Shown: piece after piece, positions 1 through 18,700 of the stretch
How positions within the stretch are numbered: position 1 is the first letter of the stretch
How the letters are laid out: every line of letters begins with the position of its first letter
Source: Odontesthes bonariensis
Taxonomy: Eukaryota > Chordata > Actinopteri > Atheriniformes > Atherinopsidae
Direction of reading: 5' to 3'
Length of the DNA: 64,000 nt
Assembly: GCF_027942865.1 (NCBI RefSeq)
Contig: NC_134510.1
Location: forward strand, 32,858,663 to 32,922,662
Notes under the pieces: model-generated
Told to the model about the DNA's origin: nothing
Database searches by the model: none
The model's input: only the letters and a program-made list of their open reading frames with translations
Made by a program: the position numbers and the translations under genes

Positions 1-299
1 TGGTAACCCTACCCAGGAATTCTGCAGGATTCTAGTTAAATTACAAAAAAACCCCACAAAATCTGCACAATGGAAAGAAATACTTCAGTGTTTGTAATGT
101 AGTCAGTGATAGTTTCAGTCTCTAGTTTTAATCACATGTAGTGTGAAGTAAGGACACATTGCTGGGCAATGTGAGCTCCCATTTCTGGCAGTTTGAGAGT
201 CCATTTCCTAAAAATGTTAAAAAGTTTTTGTTGTTTTTTTTTTGTCTCAATCGTGTGTGGTTTTTTGTTGTTCTTGTTCTGTTCAGCACTTTTTTAACA

Positions 300-365
300 A
301 TTAAACCGTAAATTGCTGTTTTCTATGATATTGAATAAAGGCTTTTAAAGTTGAATAAATCATTT
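300..365 (+). terminator. Possible polyadenylation region of an upstream plus-strand gene
   Basis: Two AATAAA signals lie 20 bp apart (334-339 and 354-359) in AT-rich sequence without long ORFs. This resembles the end of a 3' UTR whose coding part would lie left of the window. The upstream gene cannot be identified; a second cathepsin (ctsk or another ctss copy) would fit the known cluster, but that is inference only. Confidence 0.3.
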
Positions 366-1093
366 GGAGTTTTCAATGCTTGGCCAAGGAAAATCAGCAC
401 ATAGCCAGCACCAAAAATGTTGAGATGAGTTGAATTCCTATTAATTATATGATAGTAGCAATTCCTTCACTTTAACTGATTCGGTATTCTCTTGGAGGTG
501 TTAAACTGAGTTATACTTTGAGGAATGATAACACATAACATTGTTAGGGTTTAAGCAACTTAAACAACCACGTAGCTTGCTTATACCCACAGTGACATGT
601 GATCTAAGTCTGAAACAAATGTTTCCACTTTTAAATAGTTACTTCTGTTAAAAGTGTCAGTATTACAACAGAAGTGCATCTACAAAAAGAGGTATTCAGC
701 AGTTGTCCTGAATCACGCTAGTACAGAGCACGTTAGGTGACAAGTCAGCTAATTTCAATACATCTGGGTTCAAAAAGCATACTTGCAAATATCGATATTA
801 TGTTACAACCTGCTGACGCTTGAGAAAAAGATGTTGTGATGTCATCCGTAAGCTGTTACCTTCATACCAAGTAATGCTGCACGAACAGGCAGGATCTAAA
901 CACAGATACACATTGGATCGCTTACAATGTCCATTTTAACACTCAAACCTTCCACAGAAACCCAGTTCATTCTCTGAGGTTGTGTAAAATCTGCCATCAT
1001 CTTAGTAAATAATCATACACATTCATAACTCAAGTTATGTTGAAATTGTTGTAGTTTTTGAGATATATATATATATATATATATATATGCATA

Positions 1094-1133
<40 letters not shown>

Positions 1134-1366
1134 GAACACTGATTTATTGTGTGGTTAAAAGGGAGATAAAAACAGACATGGCTTTTGTGTTTGTAGAATA
1201 TTAAACTTGAAACTTTTAACATCATTCTGTAAGCTTACCTTAACATAAACTTTGAAACAAAGGGAAGTGTACTCAGTTGATAGAGAAATGAGTCATCAAT
1301 TTTTCTTTCCTGAATCTCTGTGACTTTTTACTTTCAATCTCACTCATTGCCGCTTTTGGTTTTTAT
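366..1366. other. Intergenic, no gene seen
   Basis: AT-rich sequence with stops in all frames. It holds only the dinucleotide microsatellite described separately. Confidence 0.6.
1063..1130. repeat. Compound (AT)n/(GT)n microsatellite
   Basis: About 13 AT units run into about 16 GT units through a short GCATATGTAT bridge. It is likely polymorphic. The ORF with a His-Thr and Tyr-Ile run on the reverse strand is only a translation of this repeat. Confidence 0.95.
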
Positions 1367-1669
1367 AGCCCCTTTCACACTGCCGAATAACCCGCGTTTA
1401 ATTCGCGAATTTAGCGTGTCCGCTGTTGTGTTCACACTGCCGACCCGGGCTGCCGCGTCAACTCGACTCGCCTTTCGACCCGCGTCGGACCCTAGTCTTT
1501 TTGCCGAGCCGAGTTTGGTGTGAACGCAATCGACGCGGGTTGGACGTGGGCGTGGCGTGACGTGAGGAGTTTAAAAGACAGAATGGACAGCTGATTCAGA
1601 ACAACAGCGACAGGTGAGGACAAGTTTCACTCTGTTTTAGCCTACATCAAGTTCGAGACATTTTTTAAT

Positions 1670-1849
1670 ATGGCCAACTGGGGAGACAAGGAGGTCCGCG
1701 AGCTCCTCAGCCTCCGAGCAGAGGACGTTATTTACCGCCACATGTCGGGGACGGTGAAGGATGGACCTCTGCTGGAAGGGCTGGCGAGAAAGATGGGAGA
1801 GCGCGGTTTCCCACGCAGCAAGATGCACCGTAAAGTAACATCTCCATGA
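1670..1849 (+). CDS. Short Myb/SANT-like DNA-binding ORF in the Harbinger-like element
   Basis: An ATG-to-TGA ORF of 59 codons. It begins MANWGDKEVRELLSL and continues with a helix-rich pattern ending GLARKMGERGFPRSKMHRK. The spaced Trp, the EV..LL core, a loop, then LA.KM.E.GF.RS match the trihelix/MADF-type Myb-SANT domain that Harbinger elements encode as their second protein. The normal family protein is far longer, so this is a C-terminally truncated remnant or only the domain's first exon. It lies about 300 bp inside the left terminal repeat, as expected for the element's own gene. Not a host gene. Family assignment rests on pattern recognition alone. Confidence 0.5.
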   Translation: MANWGDKEVRELLSLRAEDVIYRHMSGTVKDGPLLEGLARKMGERGFPRSKMHRKVTSP

Positions 1850-2063
1850 ACTGCATATACAATTGCAAAAACAAGTTCTCAAGGTGTCCCGCCATCGTTT
1901 GTTTGAAAATTTTGATGCAGACAGGTGTATTTCACCCTACCTCCGACGCATGGCTTGTGCCTTCGTCATTGTACACGCCCAGCATTTTATGTGTTTCGTG
2001 TGACGCTCTGCCACTAGGCAACGGCCCCTGAACTCGGCTTCAGGCGACACGGGTCACCAACAC

Positions 2064-2597
2064 TAGCCTGGGTGCCAGCCGAACTTAGCCCCGCCCATAA
2101 AAGTTTTGGTCGGGAAGTTCGGTCTGGCTCTGCTCAGTTGGGAAATCATTATGCCCGACCAAGAATTGGTCGGACCAATCAGATTGCCAGGGCGGGCTTT
2201 ATACGATGATGGACAGATGATCAACAGGGACATTATCGAGTACGTCACTAAAGAGCTGAACATGGCTGCCGCTGGAGAGCTAGGGTGTGTAGATTCTGCC
2301 ATCGAGTCTGTTCTACAGGATCTCCACATTGCATTCATTTTGAAAGACGAACAGAGGAACGTGATAAAGGCTTTTATCGATAGAAAATATGTTTTTGCCG
2401 TCCTTCCTACAACAAGTGTGTGTTGCTTAATCTACGTCACATACTACGTTGCTCTGATTGGTTGTAGGTCTATCCAATTGAGCGAAGAGGCATTTTTTCT
2501 CCTGGTTCTGTTGAAACACGCCACATACTCAAATCTCTATTGAGCAGTATCAGACTCACATTCTGACTAGAATCGTGAGTATTACGTAGTCAGGCTA
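2064..2597. mobile_element. Nested DNA transposon with 9-bp target-site duplication
   Basis: A 534-bp insertion inside the Harbinger-like element. It begins TAGCCTGGGTGCC and ends GTCAGGCTA, giving a short, imperfect inverted repeat (TAGCCTG at both ends). The 9-mer CACCAACAC sits directly on both sides (2055-2063 and 2598-2606), a perfect target-site duplication. A 9-bp duplication excludes Harbinger, Tc1 and piggyBac and is more like Mutator-, Merlin- or hAT/P-type (8-10 bp) elements. It carries a truncated helicase-like ORF, which is unusual for such a small element. Superfamily left open. Confidence 0.7.
2106..2543 (+). pseudogene. RecQ-like helicase fragment carried by the nested transposon
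   Basis: The open frame holds, from Met at 2262, MAAAGELGCVDSAIESVLQ, then KDEQRNVIKAFIDRKYVFAVLPT. The LK.EQ....K....RK.VFAVLPT pattern is the Q motif and start of Walker A (motif I, normally AVLPTGFGKS) of RecQ-type superfamily 2 helicases. The frame leaves the homology right after AVLPT: the GKS phosphate-binding residues and all later motifs are missing, and the remaining codons are unrelated. It cannot be an active helicase. RecQ-like copies of this kind are widespread in fish genomes and belong to transposons rather than to host RecQ genes. The part before 2262 may be element 5' sequence. Confidence 0.55.
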
Positions 2598-2691
2598 CAC
2601 CAACACGCCAAGCGTTCACATTGCTCGACGCGGGTCGAAGGTGCAATTTGGACCCGCTAAGGTAGCGGGTCGCAGTGTGAAAGGGGCTTAT

Positions 2692-3768
2692 GCCATGAGA
2701 ACCTGCTCAATGTTAGTGATTTGTGTTGAAATATACCGTTTCACAACATTTCACATAAAACAAAATTCAAAAACGAAGTGAAAAGGAACGCAGTGAATTG
2801 CTGTTAAAGGACAGCTGGTTCTAAAGTCTAAAGTGAGACCAACCTCAGAAATGCTTCAGTTACACATATGTCAAACACACAGTGCCATTTCAATATGGTG
2901 ACGAATCTGTTTGAATCTTGCTTGCCTCTCCCAAAAGCAATAAAATCTGCAGTACCTACTATCTCTAAGGCTTCTTTCGGTTAATTAGTACTGAATATTT
3001 AGGATGCTAAGCCTAAACGAGTTGCTAACATTTAAATACATTAGGGTTGTTTTTTTTTACCCATAAATATTGGATTAAAGGGTTCAGATGTTGTATGAAA
3101 TTGGTCAAATTGGAAAAAGTGTCTCTGGTTTACTTCAGAAAGTCCGACGATAATATCACGACAGAAATACTATGACTGATTTTTACATTCATAGCTTGTT
3201 GCCACATAGTGTCAGCCTTTAATGTATGTGTTTATGAAACCCAACAAGAAATAAGTATGATTAAAACATTTCATCAATGTTGAATTCCCAAGCAGACCTT
3301 TCACCCAGAGCCCCTCACAGGTCAGATATGCCTCTTGACCTTCACTTGGAACTATACTGACTGGACATCCAAGATCGTTGCAGTGCTCGCCAGGTCATCT
3401 GTAGCAACCTCCCTGACCTTTTCTATTCCACCAAAATTTCTCTTCTTCTCAGCAAAGAATAAGAGCTGGCTGCCAAAAGAATAATTCTGCTCACAGGAGA
3501 GAAAGGGATGCTATCTGATTCCATTCTTTCCAGCCACTAAGTTTAATCACCTTTCGCTCTACCTGCTGAGTACCTGCAGTTTTAGGTTATCATCTCATCT
3601 TCAAGATTAATAATGAAATTCTGATATACATTTTGTTTTTCTGTTGTTTCTTTTTTAGTGTTTTAGTCTTTCAGGTTGCTACCCTAAAAAAAAACAAAAA
3701 AACTTCCTGGTAAAGTCTCTCTCGCGCACTGAACTTGAGGTGGTTACCAAACACATCAGCGCGAGGCA
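2692..3768. other. Intergenic, no gene seen
   Basis: AT-rich single-copy-looking sequence upstream of the candidate ctss promoter; no ORF of interest, no repeat recognised. Confidence 0.5.
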
Positions 3769-3867
3769 GCTTTCTGTTTCAAAAGAGGAAGAAGTGCAAT
3801 ATACCATGTGACCCTTTCTTTCATAAATACCAACCAGCAAAATACTGTACAGGCAGAGGAAGTTCAG
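3769..3867 (+). promoter_or_regulatory. Candidate ctss promoter with ISRE-like and ETS/PU.1-like sites
   Basis: On the reverse strand, 3769-3780 reads GAAACAGAAAGC, matching the interferon-response pattern GAAANNGAAA. It abuts AAAAGAGGAAG (3781-3791), and a second AGAGGAAGT occurs at 3856-3863, both ETS/PU.1-type cores. A CATAAATA AT-rich box lies at 3822-3829. Mammalian CTSS is transcribed in antigen-presenting cells through IRF and PU.1, so the cluster fits a ctss promoter about 2.4 kb before the first coding exon. The sites are read directly; function and start site are inferred. Confidence 0.35.
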
Positions 3868-3958
3868 CGAATAAGACGCGATGAGTCCGACTGAAAAAGG
3901 CAAGTGGAACGATATTCTAACCGCTTTAATCAAACCTGTTAAAGTTGTTTAAGTCGAG
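3868..3958 (+). other. Candidate non-coding first exon of ctss
   Basis: CTSS genes begin with a non-coding exon. Downstream of the promoter-like cluster is a strong splice donor, GTCGAG then GTGAGC, with the exon edge at 3958. The left edge is a guess. Without transcript data this is only a plausible 5' end. Confidence 0.3.
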
Positions 3959-6160
3959 GTGAGCCGTGAAGAAATAGATTTGAAGCGAGTTTTCTTTTCT
4001 TTTCTTTTCTTTTAGTTTCGTTTTTAGTGTTTTCCAGTAGCTTCTTTTGTGTCCAGGCTGCAGGTGGTTTTGTTTATCGAGGCTATGGAAAAAGATCGAT
4101 AATGTCGTTATAACATAGTCAAACTGAGGTAAAGTGGTTAGTAATGACGTTAGGACGATAGAATCGTTCAAATATAACTTTAGCACATTTAGTACACTTG
4201 TTAGAAGCTCTGGGCTTTTATACTCTTTCAGTTAAAACGTTAGAAATATATAATTTTCTTAGAACACTCCTTTCGTATTTAAGGAACTGAAAATTGGATA
4301 AATAAATGAGCCAATCGAGCTTTTTCTTTTTAAAGTCCAGCAGCTTGCTCATTGGCCACACACTTAACTAATATAGGCCCCCTTTAAGTGACTGAAAAAA
4401 TCCACTCACCTGACTTTCAAACTGGTGAAAATCCACACATAAACATTGATAGATTTGGAACACTCGTGGAGCTTTAGTACTGAGTCGAGGACATTTTTAC
4501 AAAGGCATTATCAGGCTGCAAATTAGCGTTAATGGGCCCCCTGCTTCACAGAGATTTCAGTGTGGATACGTGGACTCAACAAACAGTCTACATTTGATTC
4601 TCTCTTTATGAATCTGTTAGGTTCAGCATCATCTTCCAGTATATCAGGTGTAACTAGTTGGCCTTAATAATAGCAGGTGACACCACTATATTTCCTGCTT
4701 GCTCATTAGTTTCAGCTCTGGTCATAAGACCAGTCTGTTGCCTCATTTGTGGATGCATATCAATCATATTTAATTTTGCAGAAGTGATACTGAAGACTGC
4801 TGCCTTTGGACTGCCTCAAAATCAACACAGACATACGATAAGATGCTTGAAAAAAGTTAAAAGTATTTTGTTACCTTTAACTTTGTGTGGGGTTGTTGAC
4901 TGACAGTTATATGAACACTGTGATTTATACTTCTCATTGTTGTCTTGTGTTTTATAAACTGAAAAATCAGCAAAATAACCGACTCATAATTTGATATCGA
5001 ATCTAGTTAAAACACAGTGAACACATCAGGGAAACCGTTGATACTCAAACCAAATGCATACTATGTCTATTTATCTGTTTGTTTGTTTAAGTTGACAATA
5101 AAATTGCTTCTTGCCAACTAAAGATGACGTTGGCAGTCAATGTTTTTTTAAAAGTTTTTTTCAGAATTTTGAATTGATGGAAACATAAAGGTAATTGTCA
5201 GTTATTCTGGTTTGTTATGGCACACAGCCAGACTTGTCAACAACAACAGGATGTGTACAGGTATCTGGTACCACCGACATTCCTGTTATGTCAAAACATT
5301 TCCAGTGAAAACCACACGAGGGTATAAGACCTGCTCGCACGCTTTTTACTGAAGCGATGAAGTTTGTTTCAGCACTGGAAAATACTTCATAGTGTATGAA
5401 ATAAAAAGTTTATCCTAAATGTTAGCATATAAACTCTGAATCATTCTCAGTAGAATTCACTGGAACTCACTTTGCAAACTTTCATATGATTCAGTTCAGT
5501 CTCTGCAGTTTATTTGGTGAGTATTTGCTCTCATTGGAAAAGTGAAGATTCACAAAATGATCCTCCAAACTTCCCTCTCCAGTAATGACGTAAATATCCT
5601 ATTTGTTATTTTATTTTGGGGCTGTTATCTGCTTTCTTTTACACGGTGCAACTGTAATGACAATTCCAAGATCATTTAATTGATGCAAAAACACCCAAAA
5701 TGTTTGACTGTTCTCCCTTTAAAAACCGGGAAAAAGCCAATGAACATAAAAGTGAAATAAATTGCAAATAGTTGACACAAACTCTGACTTACAATCGTTC
5801 TTTTTTGTTAATTTACACATGGCAATTATGATGACCCACAATCTCACTTTGTGGTTGTTAAAAGTAGTGCTAGGTATGACTCATAGGTGCAGTCGCTCTT
5901 TTATTACTTAACCGACAGGCAGAGGTTCACTTACATAAAAGAAAAAAGAAAAAAATCTTCTTCTTGATAAAGTGACACTTGATAACTAAACAGAGAGAAG
6001 TTGCTCAACAACTGCTCGTTAAGAAAAGAGATTGGAACTCTGAAGAGCTGATGCCACTCTGAAAATGTTTTGTCGTGTCTGACCTGGAGTCACTGAGAAG
6101 TTGATTCTCCATATGTGGGTTTCTGTGAAGTGAAAACTATTCTTCTGTTTCTGCCTCGAG
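3959..6160 (+). other. Presumed ctss intron 1
   Basis: A (TTTTC)n microsatellite occupies 3990-4013; the rest is AT-rich with no convincing ORF. A pyrimidine-rich acceptor (TTCTTCTGTTTCTGCCTCGAG, edge at 6160) lies just before the first coding exon. Confidence 0.35.
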
Positions 6161-6227
6161 GCTTGATCTCTGCCAGACGGATTGGCTTCGCGCCGGGTGA
6201 GCCTGCATCCATCTCATCAAAGGTCAG

Positions 6228-14509
<8,282 letters not shown>

Positions 14510-15165
14510 CTGTAGCTGGAAAACTGCTGGAAAATTAATAGTAAATCATTTGTTCTTTTTTCTACAACACTTCAAATACTAAAGTGTAAAATCACCAACT
14601 TTTGTGCTTTTTTGTGGAGATTACGTCTTTTCTCAATGCACACAATCGCTGACCATATTTTTAGTCTGTATATTTTTTTGCTTTCGAATGGGAGTGGGTT
14701 TTTTGTTCTTGTTTGGTTTATGATAAAGTGACAGATGCGCTCCTTGCTCAGACTCAGTCACAACACAGCATGTCTGTGTTCATCGGTTTACAACATCCAG
14801 CCGACAGTCCAGCCTTTAGTAGTTACAACATCTGCGTCCTGTGTTGTGGCTGGACTGATGCTGAAGTCTCGGCTTTGTGTGTTAAAGCTGCCATAAAAAC
14901 TGTCTGAAAGGTTTCCATTGACCCTTTGGAATATTGACTTGTTGGTCAGTTGTTACGACAGAAGGAAGAATAAAATCAATACCTGTCTCCCTGGTAAATA
15001 TCCTGTAAACATGTTGATAGAAAGACATACTATATGCAAGCTGCCTGTTGGCAACTGATGCTATCGTTTGGTTTGTTTATATTTTGTACGGACTCTTTTA
15101 TCAAACTAAACCTACTTTTATGAAAATCTTAAAAGGTCCTTCAATAAACAGTCAAGATTCTGTTG
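14510..15165 (+). terminator. ctss: ctss 3' UTR and polyadenylation signals
   Basis: After the TAG at 14507-14509 the sequence is non-coding and AT-rich. AATAAA occurs at 14969-14974 and 15143-15148; the second, followed by a T/GT-rich stretch (15160-15185), is the better candidate for the main cleavage site. Confidence 0.55.
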
Positions 15166-15781
15166 GTTTTTTTGTTGTTTTTCTTTAAGGAAAAGATAGA
15201 AATTTGCAGCTAGCAATTAGCTTGTAAAACTTAGTATTTACCGCATTGGCAGGGAAGCCTGCTCAAGGTGAAAAGAAAAATAAATGAATAAATCTCAAGA
15301 AGAACTTGTAATTTGATAGGAAGTTAAGTACTGGGTTGTTTCTGGAATATTGAATAAGTGATTAAAGGAATGTTTGGAAATCATGCTGAATCAGGGTTTT
15401 TTTTGTTAAATCAGGCTTATTTAAGATGTGAACGGGTCCACTGGTGGTCCGTCATTATAAACCTGCCTGAAATAAATGCCTGAAACATTACAAAAATAGC
15501 CAACATATGAAATTATGAATAAAATATCTAAAATATAAGTCATCATTTAAAGAAGTACCTAACCTTTGAATTAGGCAAACTGCGTTTGTACGGGTGATTT
15601 CCTACATTTTTGTTGAACAATTAAATCTAGTTGAAGACTACAGAGTAAAAGATAAAAGCATTTCCAGAAAACCATGCTGTCAGCGTGGCCTTTAAAAACT
15701 GAGAGGGCCTCTCTGCTTGCACCTCCAACAAGGTCAGAATTAAGATGACAGAGCACAGCGTTGGGTTACAAATGAGTCATT
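15166..15781. other. Spacer between two convergent genes
   Basis: Lies between the likely 3' ends of ctss (plus) and onecutl (minus). AT-rich; no gene seen. Confidence 0.4.
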
Positions 15782-18700
15782 TTTATTTTTTTAGTGCAAC
15801 ATCACAACAAACAATTTTCACATGAGGTATTCAAAGGGATTTTCTTTAGTTGTTGATACAAAATGTCCCACCATGATTGACGTTTAAAGTGTTGTGTATC
15901 TTTTTTTTTTAAAGCCTTTGGTTGGTTAGCCACATTCATTAGTAAGTCTAACACATGGACAAGAATGGCACGGTAAAGCATGGTGGGTCGAGTCCAAGCT
16001 GAGGAAACTCAGACTCAGTCAAACAGTTCCATCAGCTCTTCCCCGTTTAAAGCTTTCTGTATGGATTTCATTAATTCCTACTTACAACAGTGGGATCAAA
16101 CAGTATTTCAACTACACTAAACATTTGGAAATAACAGGGGTGGGAGAGGGGTGGCTTACAAATGTGGAAAAATAGCTTCTGTCTCCTTTGACCTTTTTAT
16201 TTTGAGATGATTCTTGAGCTTTTTCTATGACAGCAAGTCGAATAATTCTACTTTTTTTCGGAAAACAAGGAATAGGCAACGTTGATTACAGCAAGAACCT
16301 CCTTGCTTGGATTGTCACCTCCTTCTTTTTTTGGTCTTGAGAATGATTTCATATATATACAGAACGTGGATCAAATGGACACCAACATACTGGACTTCAG
16401 CTTTGGCTGGACGGGGGCCTTGTTTGGCTCCTGTTATGGATTGATTCCAGCACATTTGGTTCGGAGTAAAAGGCATGAAGAAGAGACGGATGGACAGACA
16501 AGATAGACAGATAGACAGACACCCTGACAGGATGGATTCTTTGGTTAAGGAATATCTTTGCCACACAACATCTCACACAGTTGAGGTAGATGGGTAAAGT
16601 TTTCATGTACACACAGGGGAGAGGGCAGGGACAGACACAGAGACACCGGGGTAAACAGAGTCAATTAGAAGACACTGCCTCATGTCAGTTTCTCAGTTCC
16701 AGCTCAACATAATACTGTTTTATGCAACATAAATAATCAGCACACGGAACCCCACTGGTGCTTTTTGAATCCTCTGAGTGCTACGTCAGCTCTGATGGAA
16801 AACTGCTAAAAACTACCTATGTTACATCATGATTCAGCAGTTACCCATCAATCTTTGGTTGTCTTCTTTTTTTTTTTTTTTTTTACGTTTTTTTTCTTTA
16901 ACATTATCAACAAAAAAAAAGGTTGTTTTTTTTTGTCCTTTTACATTTTTATTCTGAAAGTATAGATCAGCTTTCAGTTCCGCTATGTCAATGTTTATGC
17001 GCTCCTCAGACTCTTGCTCCGCAATGGCCTCGGCTGCCAGGCTTGTCTCAGGGTCAAGTTTCTAGAAAAGTCACTAGGGGGTGCCACAGGCTAAAATGGC
17101 AATGCGGATCGCCTGCGTCAGCCAACTGTATTCACTCCTCCCTCCCGCCTCCTCTCTGCACAGAGAGGGAAGAGCTTTCCTCCTTGACACGGAGCAGAAG
17201 GTGGCTCAATACAAAAAGCTCTGTCTCCATTTTAGGCTCCCATCAGAGAGACAAAGAGAAACCTGAAAGGTGTCACCTCAGCTTTGATACAATGACAGCA
17301 GCGAGCAGGGGTCGGCAGAGGAGCCTTCAAGCTCTTTTATTTTTAATTTTTTTCACCCCTGTACAGATTCAACCACTCCCCCTCACCACTGCCCCCCTTT
17401 GCTCTCAGCATGCTGACAATTGTTACTCATTAAAGTTTAATTCAGCTCCATGCCCCACTACTCCAACACCTCCTGTTCCTCAGACAACCCCCCCCTACTT
17501 TTTCTACACATACACACTCTACCACCATCCTCATTCTGGACGATTCAGCCTCCTCTCTGATCTCTTCCCGCCCCCTTTGAATACCCCCTAAAGCCCACAG
17601 GTCTGGCCAACAGCGGACCCCAGACCAGATACCCAGAGAGGAGATGGGATAAAAAAAAAAAACTCCCCTTTGAAGTCCACGAAAAAGTCGATGGCCTCTT
17701 TCATGACCACCAGTCTTTCAAGTGCATGCTGTGAAGGGGGCTGTAGCAGTCCGCCCCTTCTAACATTAACGTCAGAGAAAGAGAGAGAAAACGAGACAGA
17801 GTGTGAGGGTAGAAAACAGCCAAGTTAGCCTCCCCACACTTTGGCAGCATTTACGCAGGGATCAGAGAGTACGATCTTGGGAGACTTTCCCCCGTTTTAC
17901 ACTTTGACCACCCAAAACACTGGAAAAATGAAATCATTTGTGCTATGCAAGATTTTCACGGAACCTTAGAGAACCACGAAACACAGAAGAACTCCAAGAA
18001 ACCCCAAATCATCAGGAATGGACTTTAAAGCTTTAGTAGGGTGAGGGATGTTATCCTACAAGTCAAGAATTCCAACAAATCGAGGAACCAGATCCTCGGC
18101 CCCAAAAAGCCAAAGAACATAGGCCCCAAACCTCCGACACCTGAAGATAAGAAACTAAGAGAAGAAGCCCAGAAGAACCTAGGAAGCCATGGCTGATCCT
18201 TAAGACCTTCAGAATCCTGGGTATGAAAATCCAATATTCCAAGAAGATAAGTAACACACAGAAAGAACAATATAAGTTCAAGAACAGACTCAAAAACCTC
18301 CAGAACCCAGCAGTAGAAGAGTAGACGTGAACCCTAAGAACCCACTTGGAACTGAGACAACTGGCAGGAGGGCTTGGCATGTGGAGGACAGTGAAGTCAC
18401 ACTGAATTGGACATAGACAAGAGTGTCTGCACTGCACTGAGGAGGAGCTTACGTGAGGAAGATGGTGGTCACAACCATGCATATTTAGCCAGTCAGACAC
18501 ACAGTACGCATGTTTACATGTGACCCTGAAGGACTCCCACTTCACTCCAGACATCAATTTAAGTGGGTCCCCAGACATTTTATGCACTCTGGTCTGAACA
18601 CAACTTAAAAAGCAACCTGTGAACCCATGAGATGCCACATCATCTTCATCATTACTGTTATCATTTATAGTATTATCAATTATAAATATTATCACAACAT

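Larger units (their letters stand above)
1367..2688. mobile_element. Harbinger/PIF-like DNA transposon, non-autonomous, 1.3 kb
   Basis: The element starts AGCCCCTTTCACACTGC (1367-1383) and ends with the exact reverse complement (2672-2688), so the terminal inverted repeats are 17 bp. Both ends are flanked by TAT (1364-1366 and 2689-2691), a 3-bp target-site duplication. Near each end the motif GTTCACA(C/T)TGC recurs with CG-rich GACCCG/CGGGTC sequence. Inside are a short Myb/SANT-like ORF and a nested second transposon. PIF/Harbinger elements make 3-bp duplications (usually TWA) and typically encode a transposase plus a Myb/SANT protein; no transposase is visible, so it would have to move in trans. 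Assignment to the superfamily is inferred from these traits; the boundaries are read directly. Confidence 0.75.

Noticed and set aside
16905..17061. Reverse stop-free frame with protein-like acidic composition after a TTTTCTAG acceptor-like site
   Set aside because: Only about 50 codons, no ATG, no partner exon or family recognised. Possibly a cryptic exon, but unsupported.
16923..17591. 222-codon forward ORF
   Set aside because: It is antisense to the presumed onecutl 3' UTR, low in complexity (Pro/Thr/Ser/Leu runs) and has no domain; it follows from a C-rich tract.
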